Shown here: positions 8,563 to 17,003 of the stretch, piece after piece
Position numbering within the stretch: position 1 is the first letter of the stretch
Layout of the letters: each line of letters starts with the position of its first letter
Origin: SIRX01 sp965214475
GTDB lineage: Bacteria > Actinomycetota > Rubrobacteria > Rubrobacterales > Rubrobacteraceae
Reading direction: 5' to 3'
NCBI GenBank assembly: GCA_965214475.1
Contig: OZ243953.1
Coordinates: 2,976,001-3,040,000, forward strand
DNA: 64,000 nucleotides
Translations under genes and position numbers: made by a program
The notes under the pieces: generated by a model
What the model was told of the DNA's origin: nothing
What the model saw: only the letters and a program-made list of their open reading frames with translations
Database searches by the model: none

Positions 8563-9264
8563 CTACACATAGTCACACCGGGCGAGCGCCGTGCCAAGTG
8601 TTTCTCTCGCGCCGTCCCACAGCGGCTTTCCGTGGGCGAGGATAGCCGTGGCGAAGTTTTCCTGTAACAGCTTCTCCGCCGAACGCCTCGCTTCTGCCGG
8701 GTCAGTGCAGAATGCTTTGCGGACCCCGACGCGGAGCTTGCGCGGCAGACATCCGAAAGCGTCCGCGGTGAACAGCAGTCCGTCCTCGTCGCGCAGAAGC
8801 GAGACATGACCGAGCGTGTGGCCCGGTGTGGAGATCACCCGAAATCCGGACACGAGATCCCCCTCGCTAACTACTTTCGCTACCGGAATGCTGGGCGGCT
8901 TCGCACTGCTCGCGAGGCGGCGCACAACCGGGTTGCTCGATGGATCGAACCCGCGCTGTCCAGAAATCACTTCCGCCTCGTGCTCGGTGGTCGAGACCTC
9001 CGCCCCCGGCGCCCACTCCAGAATGCCTTTCAACCCGCCAATGTGGTCGTCGTGTTGGTGTGTAAGGAAGATGCGTTTCAGATCTTCCGGCCCCGATCCG
9101 AGCGTGTCGAGGACGTTTTTGATGCGACCGACGCTGCTGCCAACGCCGGTATCAACCAGCGTCCAGCCATCCTCATCTTCTAGGAGCAGAACGTTGATCG
9201 CGTTTGAGAGAGGAATCGCATTCACCCGGTAGATGCCCGTTGCTATCTTCTCCGGCATAGCCAT
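8563..9264 (-). CDS. MBL-fold metallo-hydrolase
   Basis: A 233-aa metallo-beta-lactamase-fold protein with the zinc motif HQHDDHIGG (about residues 70-78), a downstream STPGHTLGHVS histidine, an aspartate in LFTADAFG and a final AHGKPLW histidine. All canonical metal ligands are therefore present. Its ATG shares one base with the TAA stop of the SIS gene (TAATG), so the two are co-translated. It lies within the polyamine operon. Family members hydrolyse lactones, thioesters such as S-glutathionyl adducts, or phosphoesters; a detoxifying role for reactive aldehyde by-products is possible but not shown. Confidence 0.85.
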   Translation of the reverse strand: MAMPEKIATGIYRVNAIPLSNAINVLLLEDEDGWTLVDTGVGSSVGRIKNVLDTLGSGPEDLKRIFLTHQHDDHIGGLKGILEWAPGAEVSTTEHEAEVISGQRGFDPSSNPVVRRLASSAKPPSIPVAKVVSEGDLVSGFRVISTPGHTLGHVSLLRDEDGLLFTADAFGCLPRKLRVGVRKAFCTDPAEARRSAEKLLQENFATAILAHGKPLWDGARETLGTALARCDYV

Positions 9265-10250
9265 TACGATGGTTCCAGACCGCTACCAGGGGCACCGAGA
9301 TCCCACAATTGGTCCTCAGCCCACGTCCCGGTTATTGCAACGTCAGCGTCCTGTTGGCGTTCTTTAGCGAAGCGTAGGGCGAGCATTTGGAGACGTATAG
9401 TGAGTGAAATCTGGCAGAGCAGCGGGTGTAAAGAAGCATGCTCCTCTAAGGATATTACAGTAACCCCCTCGGATTCGGCGGCTTGTCCGACAGCGGTAAG
9501 GAGACTGTCCGGACCTTCCGGCGGTCTCAAAAGCACGAGACAGTCTTCGCCTCCGAGGGGTACGGCTGAACCGTGTAGTAGGTATTCCGCATCGTAGCCT
9601 TCGGCCAGGACTCTCGACGCTTCGCGGATCTTGAGCGCTCCTTCGCGGGCTGTTACCGCAGATGGTCCAATACCAACCAGCATGAGAACCCTGGACGGTA
9701 GTGGGATCTCTTCAATGTCTGGGTCTCCGATAGCTTTCCGCGCCGCAGCGCCTATCTGGTCGAGCCCCTCAAAGACCGACGATGCGCCAAAGGATGCCGC
9801 AATCTTAGCGAGAATGAGCAGAGTGGTGGTGTAGCTAACCGTATAGGTTTCCGAGCTTTCTCTAGGCACGGTCTCTATCGCTTCCGGCCACTCACTATCC
9901 TGACGGGTTATCGAGATCAGGGTAGCCCCAACTTCTATGGCTCTGGCCCGTGCGCCCAAAGCGAATGCCGTTTCCGCTGTGTGGGAGATGACCACGACTC
10001 CGTCGTCGGGCCGAAGCGTCGGTGAGAAGTGCACAAAATCCATCGCAGATCTCGGGCGTGCGTCCAGACCGACTTCAGCAAACATCGCTGCGCCGAGCTC
10101 CGCAGCGTGTTGACTTGTACCGGTACCGATCAGCCAAATGCGCTGACAACTGGCCAGTCGCGAAGCATATTCGTCAAGTTCAATACCGGCTAGACGCTCG
10201 ATCTCCTCGGGCTGAGCAAGAATTGCGCGCTCGGTAGCGCTACTTCCCAT
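9264..10250 (-). CDS. Double-SIS sugar-phosphate isomerase/deglycase-like protein
   Basis: A 328-aa protein with two SIS domains (about 15-160 and 180-310), resembling the isomerase half of GlmS and the AgaS/FrlB group. The first SIS motif is WLIGTGTSQHAAELGA; VISHTAET follows where phosphosugar SIS proteins bind the phosphate. The second SIS half starts at VLMLVGIGPSAVTAREGALKIREAS. The glutamine amidotransferase domain of GlmS is absent, so it is not a glucosamine synthase. It overlaps the upstream aldehyde dehydrogenase by 11 bp. A deglycase for Amadori products of amines (as FrlB does for fructoselysine phosphate) would make sense next to amine degradation; this is inference. Confidence 0.8.
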   Translation of the reverse strand: MGSSATERAILAQPEEIERLAGIELDEYASRLASCQRIWLIGTGTSQHAAELGAAMFAEVGLDARPRSAMDFVHFSPTLRPDDGVVVISHTAETAFALGARARAIEVGATLISITRQDSEWPEAIETVPRESSETYTVSYTTTLLILAKIAASFGASSVFEGLDQIGAAARKAIGDPDIEEIPLPSRVLMLVGIGPSAVTAREGALKIREASRVLAEGYDAEYLLHGSAVPLGGEDCLVLLRPPEGPDSLLTAVGQAAESEGVTVISLEEHASLHPLLCQISLTIRLQMLALRFAKERQQDADVAITGTWAEDQLWDLGAPGSGLEPS

Positions 10251-11655
10251 ACGGATACCACCACTCCTTGCGCTCGACCTTCGGGTCTATGTGGATGTGT
10301 TTGGATTCCTGAAATGCCTCCAAACCTTCGCGTCCTAGCTCGCGGCCGAGGCCGCTGCCTTTCTGGCCGCCGAACGGGGCTGCGTCGTTGTCGGTGAGCG
10401 GGTCGTTGATCCAGACAGTTCCGGCCCGGATTTCCCGCATGCACTTGAGCATCTTCTCGAAGTCCCGCGTATACACGTTCGCCCCGAGCCCGAACGGGAC
10501 GGCATTGGCCTGCTCTATAGCCTCATCCAGGCTGTTAACTTCGACTATCGGCACGACCGGCCCAAAGGTTTCTTCGCCCAAGATTTTCATAGAAGGCTCG
10601 ACGCTGGTGAGAACGGTCGGCTTGTAGAAAAAGCCCCTCTCTCCCCAACGCTCGCCGCCGGTAACTAGCTTCGCGCCCTTATCTAACGCTTCGCCGACGT
10701 GGCGTTCGACCTTCTCGCGGCCCCCCGCGTTGATCATCGGACCGAGGTCCGTGGAGCGGTCCATCGGGTCGCCGAGGTTTAGGCTCTCGATGAAAGCCTT
10801 CGACGCTTCCACGAAGTCGTTGGCGATACCGCGCTCCACGTAGAATCGTTCGGAGGCGGTGCAGACCTGTCCGGCGTTCAGACACGCGGCCCAGACGGCG
10901 CCTTCGGCGGCTATCTCTACGTCCACGTCGTCGCAGATGATAAACGGGTCTTTGCCGCCAAGCTCCAGGTTCGCCCGGATCAGGCGTCCGGCGGCGACAG
11001 TCCCGACTTTCCGGCCCGTCTCCTGGCTGCCGGTAAACGCCACCATGTCCACGCCGGGATGCCGCACGAGCGCATCACCCACGTCCCCGGTCCCGTAGAC
11101 GAGCTGTAGCAGACCTTCCGGCAAGCCCTCCATTAGCTCCGCCATGCGGCGGGTCGCCAGCGGGGTTTCCTCGGACGGTTTGAGGATCACGGCGTTACCG
11201 GCGGCCAGCGCCGGGGCCACTTTCCAGGCTGCGAGCAGGAGCGGGAAGTTCCAGGGCACGATGCAGGCGACGGTACCGATGGGTTCCTTTATAACGAGTG
11301 CGAGCTGTTGGGGTTCAATGGGGGCGGGCAGGTAGCCGATGGAGTCGCGGGCAATCTCGCCGTAGTAATCAAAGCAGGCCGCCGTCCACTCCACTTCATC
11401 GCTGTTCTCTATGTAGGGTTTGCCGCCCTCTAGCGTCAGGATCTCTGCCAGTTCCTCCTGATGATCCATGAGGCTGCGTGAGATCTCGTGAAAAATACCC
11501 GCCCGGTCCAGGCCTGCGAACCCGCGCCACTCCTCGAAAGCTTGTCGGGCTTTCTCCGCGATGGCATCCAGTTCCTCGTGAGACGTGGTTTCTATCTCCT
11601 CTATGCTCTCCCCGGTTGCCGGGTTAATGACCTGGAGCGTGTTGTTCTCGTTCAA
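10240..11655 (-). CDS. NAD(P)-dependent aldehyde dehydrogenase (amino-aldehyde or succinic semialdehyde type)
   Basis: A 471-aa ALDH-family enzyme with PWNFPLL, the cofactor loop AFTGSQETG, the catalytic glutamate in NLELGGKDP and the nucleophile in NAGQVCTASER. It is only moderately similar to the aldehyde dehydrogenase at 5486, so the operon has two paralogous enzymes, plausibly one for 4-aminobutanal and one for succinic semialdehyde or 3-aminopropanal. The C-terminus WWYPYGK is shared with betaine/amino-aldehyde dehydrogenases. The start codon overlaps the PotC stop (ATGA). Confidence 0.87.
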   Translation of the reverse strand: MNENNTLQVINPATGESIEEIETTSHEELDAIAEKARQAFEEWRGFAGLDRAGIFHEISRSLMDHQEELAEILTLEGGKPYIENSDEVEWTAACFDYYGEIARDSIGYLPAPIEPQQLALVIKEPIGTVACIVPWNFPLLLAAWKVAPALAAGNAVILKPSEETPLATRRMAELMEGLPEGLLQLVYGTGDVGDALVRHPGVDMVAFTGSQETGRKVGTVAAGRLIRANLELGGKDPFIICDDVDVEIAAEGAVWAACLNAGQVCTASERFYVERGIANDFVEASKAFIESLNLGDPMDRSTDLGPMINAGGREKVERHVGEALDKGAKLVTGGERWGERGFFYKPTVLTSVEPSMKILGEETFGPVVPIVEVNSLDEAIEQANAVPFGLGANVYTRDFEKMLKCMREIRAGTVWINDPLTDNDAAPFGGQKGSGLGRELGREGLEAFQESKHIHIDPKVERKEWWYPYGK

Positions 11656-12470
11656 CTTTCCTCATCCCCCATAAAGAAGCGACTGCCAACGAAGATCAGG
11701 AGCATGGTTGCTACCAAGATCACGGTCGAGAGCGCGTTGATAACCGGGCTCACCCCGAACTTGATCATCGAATATATCTTCAACGGCAGCGTGCTCGACC
11801 CGACACCCGACACGAAGAAAGTAATAACGAAGTCGTCGAACGAGAGTGTAAACGCCAGCAACGCACCGGCCATAACACCGGGCAGTATCAGGGGCAGCGT
11901 CACCCGCAAGAATGTTTGTAGCGGGTTCGCCCCGAGATCTCTAGCCGCCTCTTCTATAGACTCGTCCATTCCCGAGAGCCGGGCTCGCACGACGATGGTC
12001 ACAAACGAGATGTTGAACGCCACATGGGCGATGATGATGGTCGTAATACCTAGACCGAATCCTATCGCTACGAAGAACGCCAGCAGGCTCACGCCGACCA
12101 CGATCTCCGGCATCACGGTTGCGGCGTAGATGGTCGAGTCGGCAAATCCCTGGCCCCGGAAGCGGTGGCGGGTGAGAGCCATCGCCGTGAGCGTCCCGAT
12201 GATCGTGGCGATAATCGTTGAGGTTGCACCTACGATAAGAGAGTTGTAGAGGGCATCGAGCACTGATTGGTCTCGCCAGAGCACCGCGTACCACTCGGTC
12301 GAGAAGCCTTCCCAAACTCGGGTGCTGCGACTGGAGTTGAACGAAAAAACCATCAACACCAGGATCGGGGCGTAGAGAAACAGATAGATGAGGGCCGCCA
12401 TCAACAACAACGCCCGGTCCGGTAGCTTGCCTAGGCCTTTCTGGAGAGGTCCCGCGCCGTTTTTCCCCAT
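11652..12470 (-). CDS. potC: Spermidine/putrescine ABC transporter permease PotC
   Basis: A 272-aa inner-membrane permease with about six hydrophobic segments and the EAA loop EEAARDLGANPLQTFLRVTLP that docks on the ATPase. It pairs with PotB upstream and uses ATP hydrolysis by PotA to import polyamine delivered by PotD. The FSFNSSRSTRVWEGFS periplasmic segment near the N-terminus is typical of PotC/PotI proteins. It is separated from potB by 2 nt and overlaps the following aldehyde dehydrogenase by 4 nt. Confidence 0.9.
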   Translation of the reverse strand: MGKNGAGPLQKGLGKLPDRALLLMAALIYLFLYAPILVLMVFSFNSSRSTRVWEGFSTEWYAVLWRDQSVLDALYNSLIVGATSTIIATIIGTLTAMALTRHRFRGQGFADSTIYAATVMPEIVVGVSLLAFFVAIGFGLGITTIIIAHVAFNISFVTIVVRARLSGMDESIEEAARDLGANPLQTFLRVTLPLILPGVMAGALLAFTLSFDDFVITFFVSGVGSSTLPLKIYSMIKFGVSPVINALSTVILVATMLLIFVGSRFFMGDEES

Positions 12471-12472
12471 AA

Positions 12473-13339
12473 CTAAACTCCTCCCACCTTATCCGTACCG
12501 ACGCGCCGGACGTAGAACATGATCGCGCCAATGAGCATCACCGCGAGCATGATCGACAGGGCGCTACCAAAGGCCCAGTCGCGGGAGTTGAGGAACTGCT
12601 GCTGGATCAGGTTCCCCAGCAACACGGTCTGCGAGCCGCCGAGCAAATTGGGTATAACGAACTCGCCGGCTGACGGGATAAAGACCAGGATGCTACCCGC
12701 GATAACACCCGGCATGCTCAGGGGGAATGTGACCCGCCAGAAGGTGTGCCACCGGCTCGCCCCGAGGTCTTTGGCAGCCTCTTTGAGGCTGACATCGAAC
12801 TTCTCCAGGGTGGCATAGAGTGGTAGGATCATGAACGGCAGATACGAGTAGACCATCCCCATCAACACCGCCTGAGGCGTGAAGATCAGGTTGATCGGCC
12901 CGTCCGTAATACCCAAGAATTGCAACGCGCGATTGGCGATACCGTTGCCGCTCAAGATAACCACCCACGCGTACGCCCGTATAAGCAGGCTGGTCCAGAA
13001 CGGGACCATAACCAGTATCAAGAGGATCGTTTTCCACCGGCCGCCCCGCAGCGCGATAAAGTACGCCAGCGGATACCCGAGAGCCAGGCAAAACAGCGTG
13101 TTCAGCGTGGCGATGACGAGGGTGCGGAGCGTTATCTCCAGGTAAAGTGGGTCGAAGACCTTGAGGTAGTTACCGGGATTGAAACCGAGTGTCAGGCCGC
13201 CGTAGACACCGCTGGTCCCAAACGAGTAGGCCAGGATCAACAGTAGTGGCACGAGAAAGAAGATCCCGAGCCAGAACGCCGCCGGACCGAGCAAACCCGC
13301 AAGACCTAGCGACCAGCCTCCGCGCTTGTTCCCGTCCAC
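12473..13339 (-). CDS. potB: Spermidine/putrescine ABC transporter permease PotB
   Basis: A 288-aa polytopic permease with an EAA motif (KEAAKDLGASRWHTFWRVTFP), about six transmembrane segments and the PotB-like region FVIPNLLGGSQTVLLGNLI. It forms the channel heterodimer with PotC. The start is GTG at 13339, 1 nt after the potD stop, so the transporter subunits are tightly coupled. Confidence 0.9.
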   Translation of the reverse strand: MDGNKRGGWSLGLAGLLGPAAFWLGIFFLVPLLLILAYSFGTSGVYGGLTLGFNPGNYLKVFDPLYLEITLRTLVIATLNTLFCLALGYPLAYFIALRGGRWKTILLILVMVPFWTSLLIRAYAWVVILSGNGIANRALQFLGITDGPINLIFTPQAVLMGMVYSYLPFMILPLYATLEKFDVSLKEAAKDLGASRWHTFWRVTFPLSMPGVIAGSILVFIPSAGEFVIPNLLGGSQTVLLGNLIQQQFLNSRDWAFGSALSIMLAVMLIGAIMFYVRRVGTDKVGGV

Positions 13340-13340
13340 C

Positions 13341-14495
13341 TTACGAGCTCTTTACTTCGGTGAAGATGCGCTCGTAGTCGCGGGTCGCCTCCCCAACATC
13401 TTCGATGACCTGCAGCCGGTCGAAGACCTCGTCCGGCGGGTTCCACTCGGGAATCTGTTTCAGCTCCTCGTCTATGAGCGGTAGCGCGGCGTCGTTCGGG
13501 GTGCCGTAATAAGTGTAGTTGGTGAGCTTTGCACCGGGCTGTTTCGCCAAGATGTAGTTTATGAATTCGTGGGCGAGGTCCGCGTTCTTTGCGCCGTTCG
13601 GGATGCACATGTTGTCGGTCCAGCGGGTCGCCGCAGGCGCGGGGATGGCGTATTCGAGATCCGGATTCTCTATGGCCGTCAGGATGCCTTCGCCGGAGAA
13701 CACGTGTCCCATCACGATGTCGCCGTTGTCTACGAGGGGTGCGATCTCCGTTGAATCGAAATACCCGCGCAGGAGTGATTTCTGCTTTACCAGCTCCTGC
13801 TTGGCCTCTTCCAACTTGTCCGGGTCGGTGGAGTTCAGTGAATAGCCCTGGCGCATCAGTGCGGCCCCGAGCGTCTCGCGCACGTCGTTTATCATCGCCA
13901 TCTGGCCTGAGTATTGCTCGTCGAACATCGGGTCCCAATTTTCTACGGTGATGCCGAGCTCTTTTTTGTTGTAGAGGATGCCGGTCGTTCCCCACTGGTA
14001 GGGCACGCTGTACTTGTTGTCCGGGTCGTAGGATAGGCCCTTGAAGTTCGGCCCGATGTTGTCGAAGTTCGGGAGTTTGGAGAAGTCCAGTTCCTGGATC
14101 ACATCGCTCTTCGACATGATGCCGACCATGTAATCCGACGGCACGATAACGTCGTAGCCCGTACCCCCAGCTTGCAGCTTCGCCAGCAACTCCTCATTGG
14201 AGCCGTAGAAGTCCTGCGTTACCTCAGCCCCCGTTTTCTCCTCGAAGTTCGGAAGCGTGCTGTCGGCCACGTAGTCGGACCAGTTGTAGAGGTTTAGCTT
14301 GTTGCCTCCACCACCGTTGCCGCCGTCCCCGCCGTCCCCGCCGTTACCGCCACCGTTGCCACCGTCCCCGCCGTTACCGCCACCCTGCGAGCTCGTGTTC
14401 GGCTGGCAAGAGAGCACCGAGAGCGTCGAGCCTGCAACGGCCCCCGCGCCCATGACCTTGAGGAACCTCCGCCTCGAAATCCTTGATCTACCCAT
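13341..14495 (-). CDS. potD: Polyamine-binding lipoprotein PotD (Tat-exported)
   Basis: A 384-aa substrate-binding protein. The N-terminus has a twin-arginine motif (SRRRFLKV, about residues 7-14) and a lipobox VLSC ending at Cys30, so it should be exported folded by Tat and then lipid-anchored outside the membrane. Residues about 38-65 form an almost pure Gly/Asn/Asp linker before the binding domain starts at NKLNLYNWSDYV. The LYNWSDY opening and the IVPSDYMVG segment are PotD hallmarks. It lies between potA and potB. The specific polyamine preferred (spermidine or putrescine) cannot be told. Confidence 0.92.
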   Translation of the reverse strand: MGRSRISRRRFLKVMGAGAVAGSTLSVLSCQPNTSSQGGGNGGDGGNGGGNGGDGGDGGNGGGGNKLNLYNWSDYVADSTLPNFEEKTGAEVTQDFYGSNEELLAKLQAGGTGYDVIVPSDYMVGIMSKSDVIQELDFSKLPNFDNIGPNFKGLSYDPDNKYSVPYQWGTTGILYNKKELGITVENWDPMFDEQYSGQMAMINDVRETLGAALMRQGYSLNSTDPDKLEEAKQELVKQKSLLRGYFDSTEIAPLVDNGDIVMGHVFSGEGILTAIENPDLEYAIPAPAATRWTDNMCIPNGAKNADLAHEFINYILAKQPGAKLTNYTYYGTPNDAALPLIDEELKQIPEWNPPDEVFDRLQVIEDVGEATRDYERIFTEVKSS

Positions 14496-14497
14496 CT

Positions 14498-15622
14498 CTA
14501 TTCCCCTAGCACTAGACAGTTCCGGGCATCCCAGGCCACGGAAACTTCTTCTCCTACTTCAAAACCGCTCGCGTCGTAGACGTTCTGCTGGTAGAGCACC
14601 AGCTTTTCTCCGCCGGGCAACTCTGTTATGTACTGCGTACTGATACCCATGTAGACCACCTGCCGTACCTCGGCGGTACAGACGTTGTCACCTGTATCCC
14701 CGAACCGCACTTTTTCGGGCCTCACAGCGGCATGAACCTCGGAGCCGGGCTCGGGGTTCACCTCTTCCTGGGCCACGACTTCTATCTTCATGCCATCCGG
14801 GGTGACGAGCGTTGCCTTCTCGTCGTTTATGGATTCGACCGTGCCGGAGAAGAGGTTAGTCTCGCCGATGAAATTCGCGACAAACCGGTTGCGCGGTCTC
14901 TCGTAGAGGGTGGCGGGGTCTGCGACCTGTTGGACTATGCCGTCTTTCATCACCGCGATCCGGTCGCTCATAGTGAGCGCCTCCTCCTGATCGTGGGTGA
15001 CGTAGATAAACGTGATCCCGACCTCGTGCTGCAAGCTCTTGAGCTCCAACTGCATCTCTTTACGGAGTTTGAGGTCCAGGGCGCCTAGTGGCTCATCTAG
15101 GAGTAACACCTTCGGACGATTGACGAGCGCCCTCGCGAGCGCGACCCGCTGCTGCTGGCCGCCGGAGAGCATCCTCGGTTTTCGCTTTTCGAAGCCTTCG
15201 AGCTGCACCATCTCGCAAGCCTCCGTGACCCGCTGCTGCAGCTCATCGCCTTTTACCCCGCTCCTGCGGAGTCCGAAGGCTACGTTATCGAAGACGTTGA
15301 GGTGGGGAAAGATAGCGTAGGACTGGAACACGGTGTTGACCGGGCGCCGGTAGGGTGGAATGTCTTGAACCGGCTCCCCGGCTACGGAAATGTTTCCCTC
15401 CGTAGTCTTCTCGAAGCCGGCGATCATCCGCAGCGTCGTCGTCTTGCCGCACCCGCTCGGACCGAGCAATGAAAAGAACTCCCCCTCGTAGATGTCCAGG
15501 TTGAGATTCTCCACCGCCGCAAAATCTCCGAACCTTTTGGTTACGCCCGAGAACTCGACGGCTATGCTCTGACCGCTTTCTTTTGTTTCCGGCGGTCGCT
15601 CCTGAACCCGTTTGTCTTCCAA
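14498..15622 (-). CDS. potA: Spermidine/putrescine ABC transporter ATPase PotA
   Basis: A 374-aa ABC ATPase: Walker A GPSGCGKTT, signature LSGGQQQRVALARAL, Walker B VLLLDEPLGALD and the switch histidine YVTHDQEEA, then a C-terminal TOBE-type regulatory domain (about 275-370). The open frame reaches 15673, but TTG at 15622 is preceded by GGAGG (15634-15630) with a 7-nt spacer and avoids overlapping the amine oxidase, so I prefer it. It energises PotB/PotC. Confidence 0.92.
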   Translation of the reverse strand: MEDKRVQERPPETKESGQSIAVEFSGVTKRFGDFAAVENLNLDIYEGEFFSLLGPSGCGKTTTLRMIAGFEKTTEGNISVAGEPVQDIPPYRRPVNTVFQSYAIFPHLNVFDNVAFGLRRSGVKGDELQQRVTEACEMVQLEGFEKRKPRMLSGGQQQRVALARALVNRPKVLLLDEPLGALDLKLRKEMQLELKSLQHEVGITFIYVTHDQEEALTMSDRIAVMKDGIVQQVADPATLYERPRNRFVANFIGETNLFSGTVESINDEKATLVTPDGMKIEVVAQEEVNPEPGSEVHAAVRPEKVRFGDTGDNVCTAEVRQVVYMGISTQYITELPGGEKLVLYQQNVYDASGFEVGEEVSVAWDARNCLVLGE

Positions 15623-15653
15623 TTCCTGTCCTCCAGTGCTCGTAATTCTGCTC

Positions 15654-17000
15654 TCACCCCTCCGCTGTTGCAAGAGATGTAGTTCCGACTCCGAGATCGC
15701 CTGCTACCGACCGGGCAGCTTTGAGCCCGCCCTTGACGGCGCTGTTCATAAAGCTCGGAGCCGCGGAGATTGCTTCGGCTCCCGCGAGGTAGACGTTGCC
15801 GAAGGAGCCGCCCATAGCCTCTCCGAAGCTCTCCAGATCACCGGGAGCCACGATCATGTAGCTACCCCGCGTCCAGTAATCGTGTGCCCAGACTTTCTCG
15901 ACCACCGCTCGTGGTTCCGGCACGGCGTAGAATCTCTTGAGCAATTCTACGGCCCGCCGCTTGCGCTCATCATCCGCCAGCCCCAACTCCGCCAGCAGCG
16001 GACGTCCCCCAGCGAACGATACTATACCGCGCGAGCCTCCAGAGCCCTCCGGGTCCTGGGCGGCGCAGAGATAGCCGAGCGGCGTATCGGTGAGGGTGAA
16101 ATTCGAAGAGTCCACGGCATCATCGAAGAGAAACATCATTTTGCGGACAACGCCGTATGTAGATCCCGTCATGATGCGCCGGAACACCGGTGGAGGTTCC
16201 GGGTAAAACCGGATCGTCGGGTAGACGGTGAAGGGCACCGCCATAATCACCCGCCGCGCCCGCACCGACTGCGAACCTGCTTCCGACATATATTGTACTT
16301 CGACGCCGCTTTCGTCCTGGATCACATCCGTAACCGACGAGGAATAACGCACCCCGTCTCCGAGTTCGCGGGCGGCGGTACGGGAGATGTTCCCTGCTCC
16401 TCCGACGACCCGATACTCGTTACCCTTGCCAGGGCCGCCGCGGGTGGAGAGCTTGACGGCGTAGGAGTAGAAAGACATTCGGTCCGGCGGCACGGTGGAG
16501 CCGCAGGTCGAGATGAGCGTCTCTACGATGTGCATGCCCGCTGGGCTCATTCCGGCCTTTTGAAGCCACGTCTCGACGCTTACGTCTTTCGCCGGGACGT
16601 CCTTCCAGTAAGTTTCGGGATCCAACGTCGCCGCTGTTTCGGCCAAAGCCGCGTTCATCTGCTCGTAGATGCCGGCGTCTTTGACGGAGAACGGCATCTC
16701 GTTCGTTGTCTCGCCGCCGAGGTGCCAGCGGGCGTTCTCTTTACGACGTTCGTATGGGTAAATGTCTATCCCAAGCTCGGAGGTCAGACCTCGGATTTCG
16801 GTGTGCGCCTCGTCCACCCACTCGCCTCCGGTGTCAAAGACGACGCCGTCCAACTCCATTACTCCCGTGCGTCCGCCGGGCCGGTCGCGGGCTTCGAGCA
16901 CCAGAACTTCTAGGCCTGCCTTCCGCAGTTCGCGGGCGGTGGTTAGGCCGGAGAGACCGGCCCCGACCACGACTACGTCCAGGTTTTCTCTATCGCCCAA
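15654..17000 (-). CDS. Flavin-dependent amine oxidase (monoamine oxidase/polyamine oxidase family)
   Basis: A 448-aa FAD enzyme: N-terminal dinucleotide motif VVVVGAGLSGLTTARELR, then LEARDRPGGRTG, and a C-terminal FAD segment GNVYLAGAEAISAAP followed by MNSAVKGGLKAAR. It oxidises primary or secondary amines to aldehydes with release of ammonia and H2O2. Sitting between the transaminase and the Pot transporter, its substrate is probably putrescine or spermidine. The start is TTG at 17000, 3 nt beyond the transaminase stop. Confidence 0.88.
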   Translation of the reverse strand: MGDRENLDVVVVGAGLSGLTTARELRKAGLEVLVLEARDRPGGRTGVMELDGVVFDTGGEWVDEAHTEIRGLTSELGIDIYPYERRKENARWHLGGETTNEMPFSVKDAGIYEQMNAALAETAATLDPETYWKDVPAKDVSVETWLQKAGMSPAGMHIVETLISTCGSTVPPDRMSFYSYAVKLSTRGGPGKGNEYRVVGGAGNISRTAARELGDGVRYSSSVTDVIQDESGVEVQYMSEAGSQSVRARRVIMAVPFTVYPTIRFYPEPPPVFRRIMTGSTYGVVRKMMFLFDDAVDSSNFTLTDTPLGYLCAAQDPEGSGGSRGIVSFAGGRPLLAELGLADDERKRRAVELLKRFYAVPEPRAVVEKVWAHDYWTRGSYMIVAPGDLESFGEAMGGSFGNVYLAGAEAISAAPSFMNSAVKGGLKAARSVAGDLGVGTTSLATAEG

Positions 17001-17003
17001 TTC

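Noticed and set aside
14290..14395. GGN/GGC tandem DNA repeat as a possible mobile or satellite element
   Set aside because: It is in frame inside potD and codes the Gly/Asn/Asp linker, so it is a protein feature, though it may vary in length.
15612..16913. 433-aa plus-strand frame over the amine oxidase
   Set aside because: Antisense to a protein with clear FAD motifs; composition is Arg/His-rich and no domain is seen.
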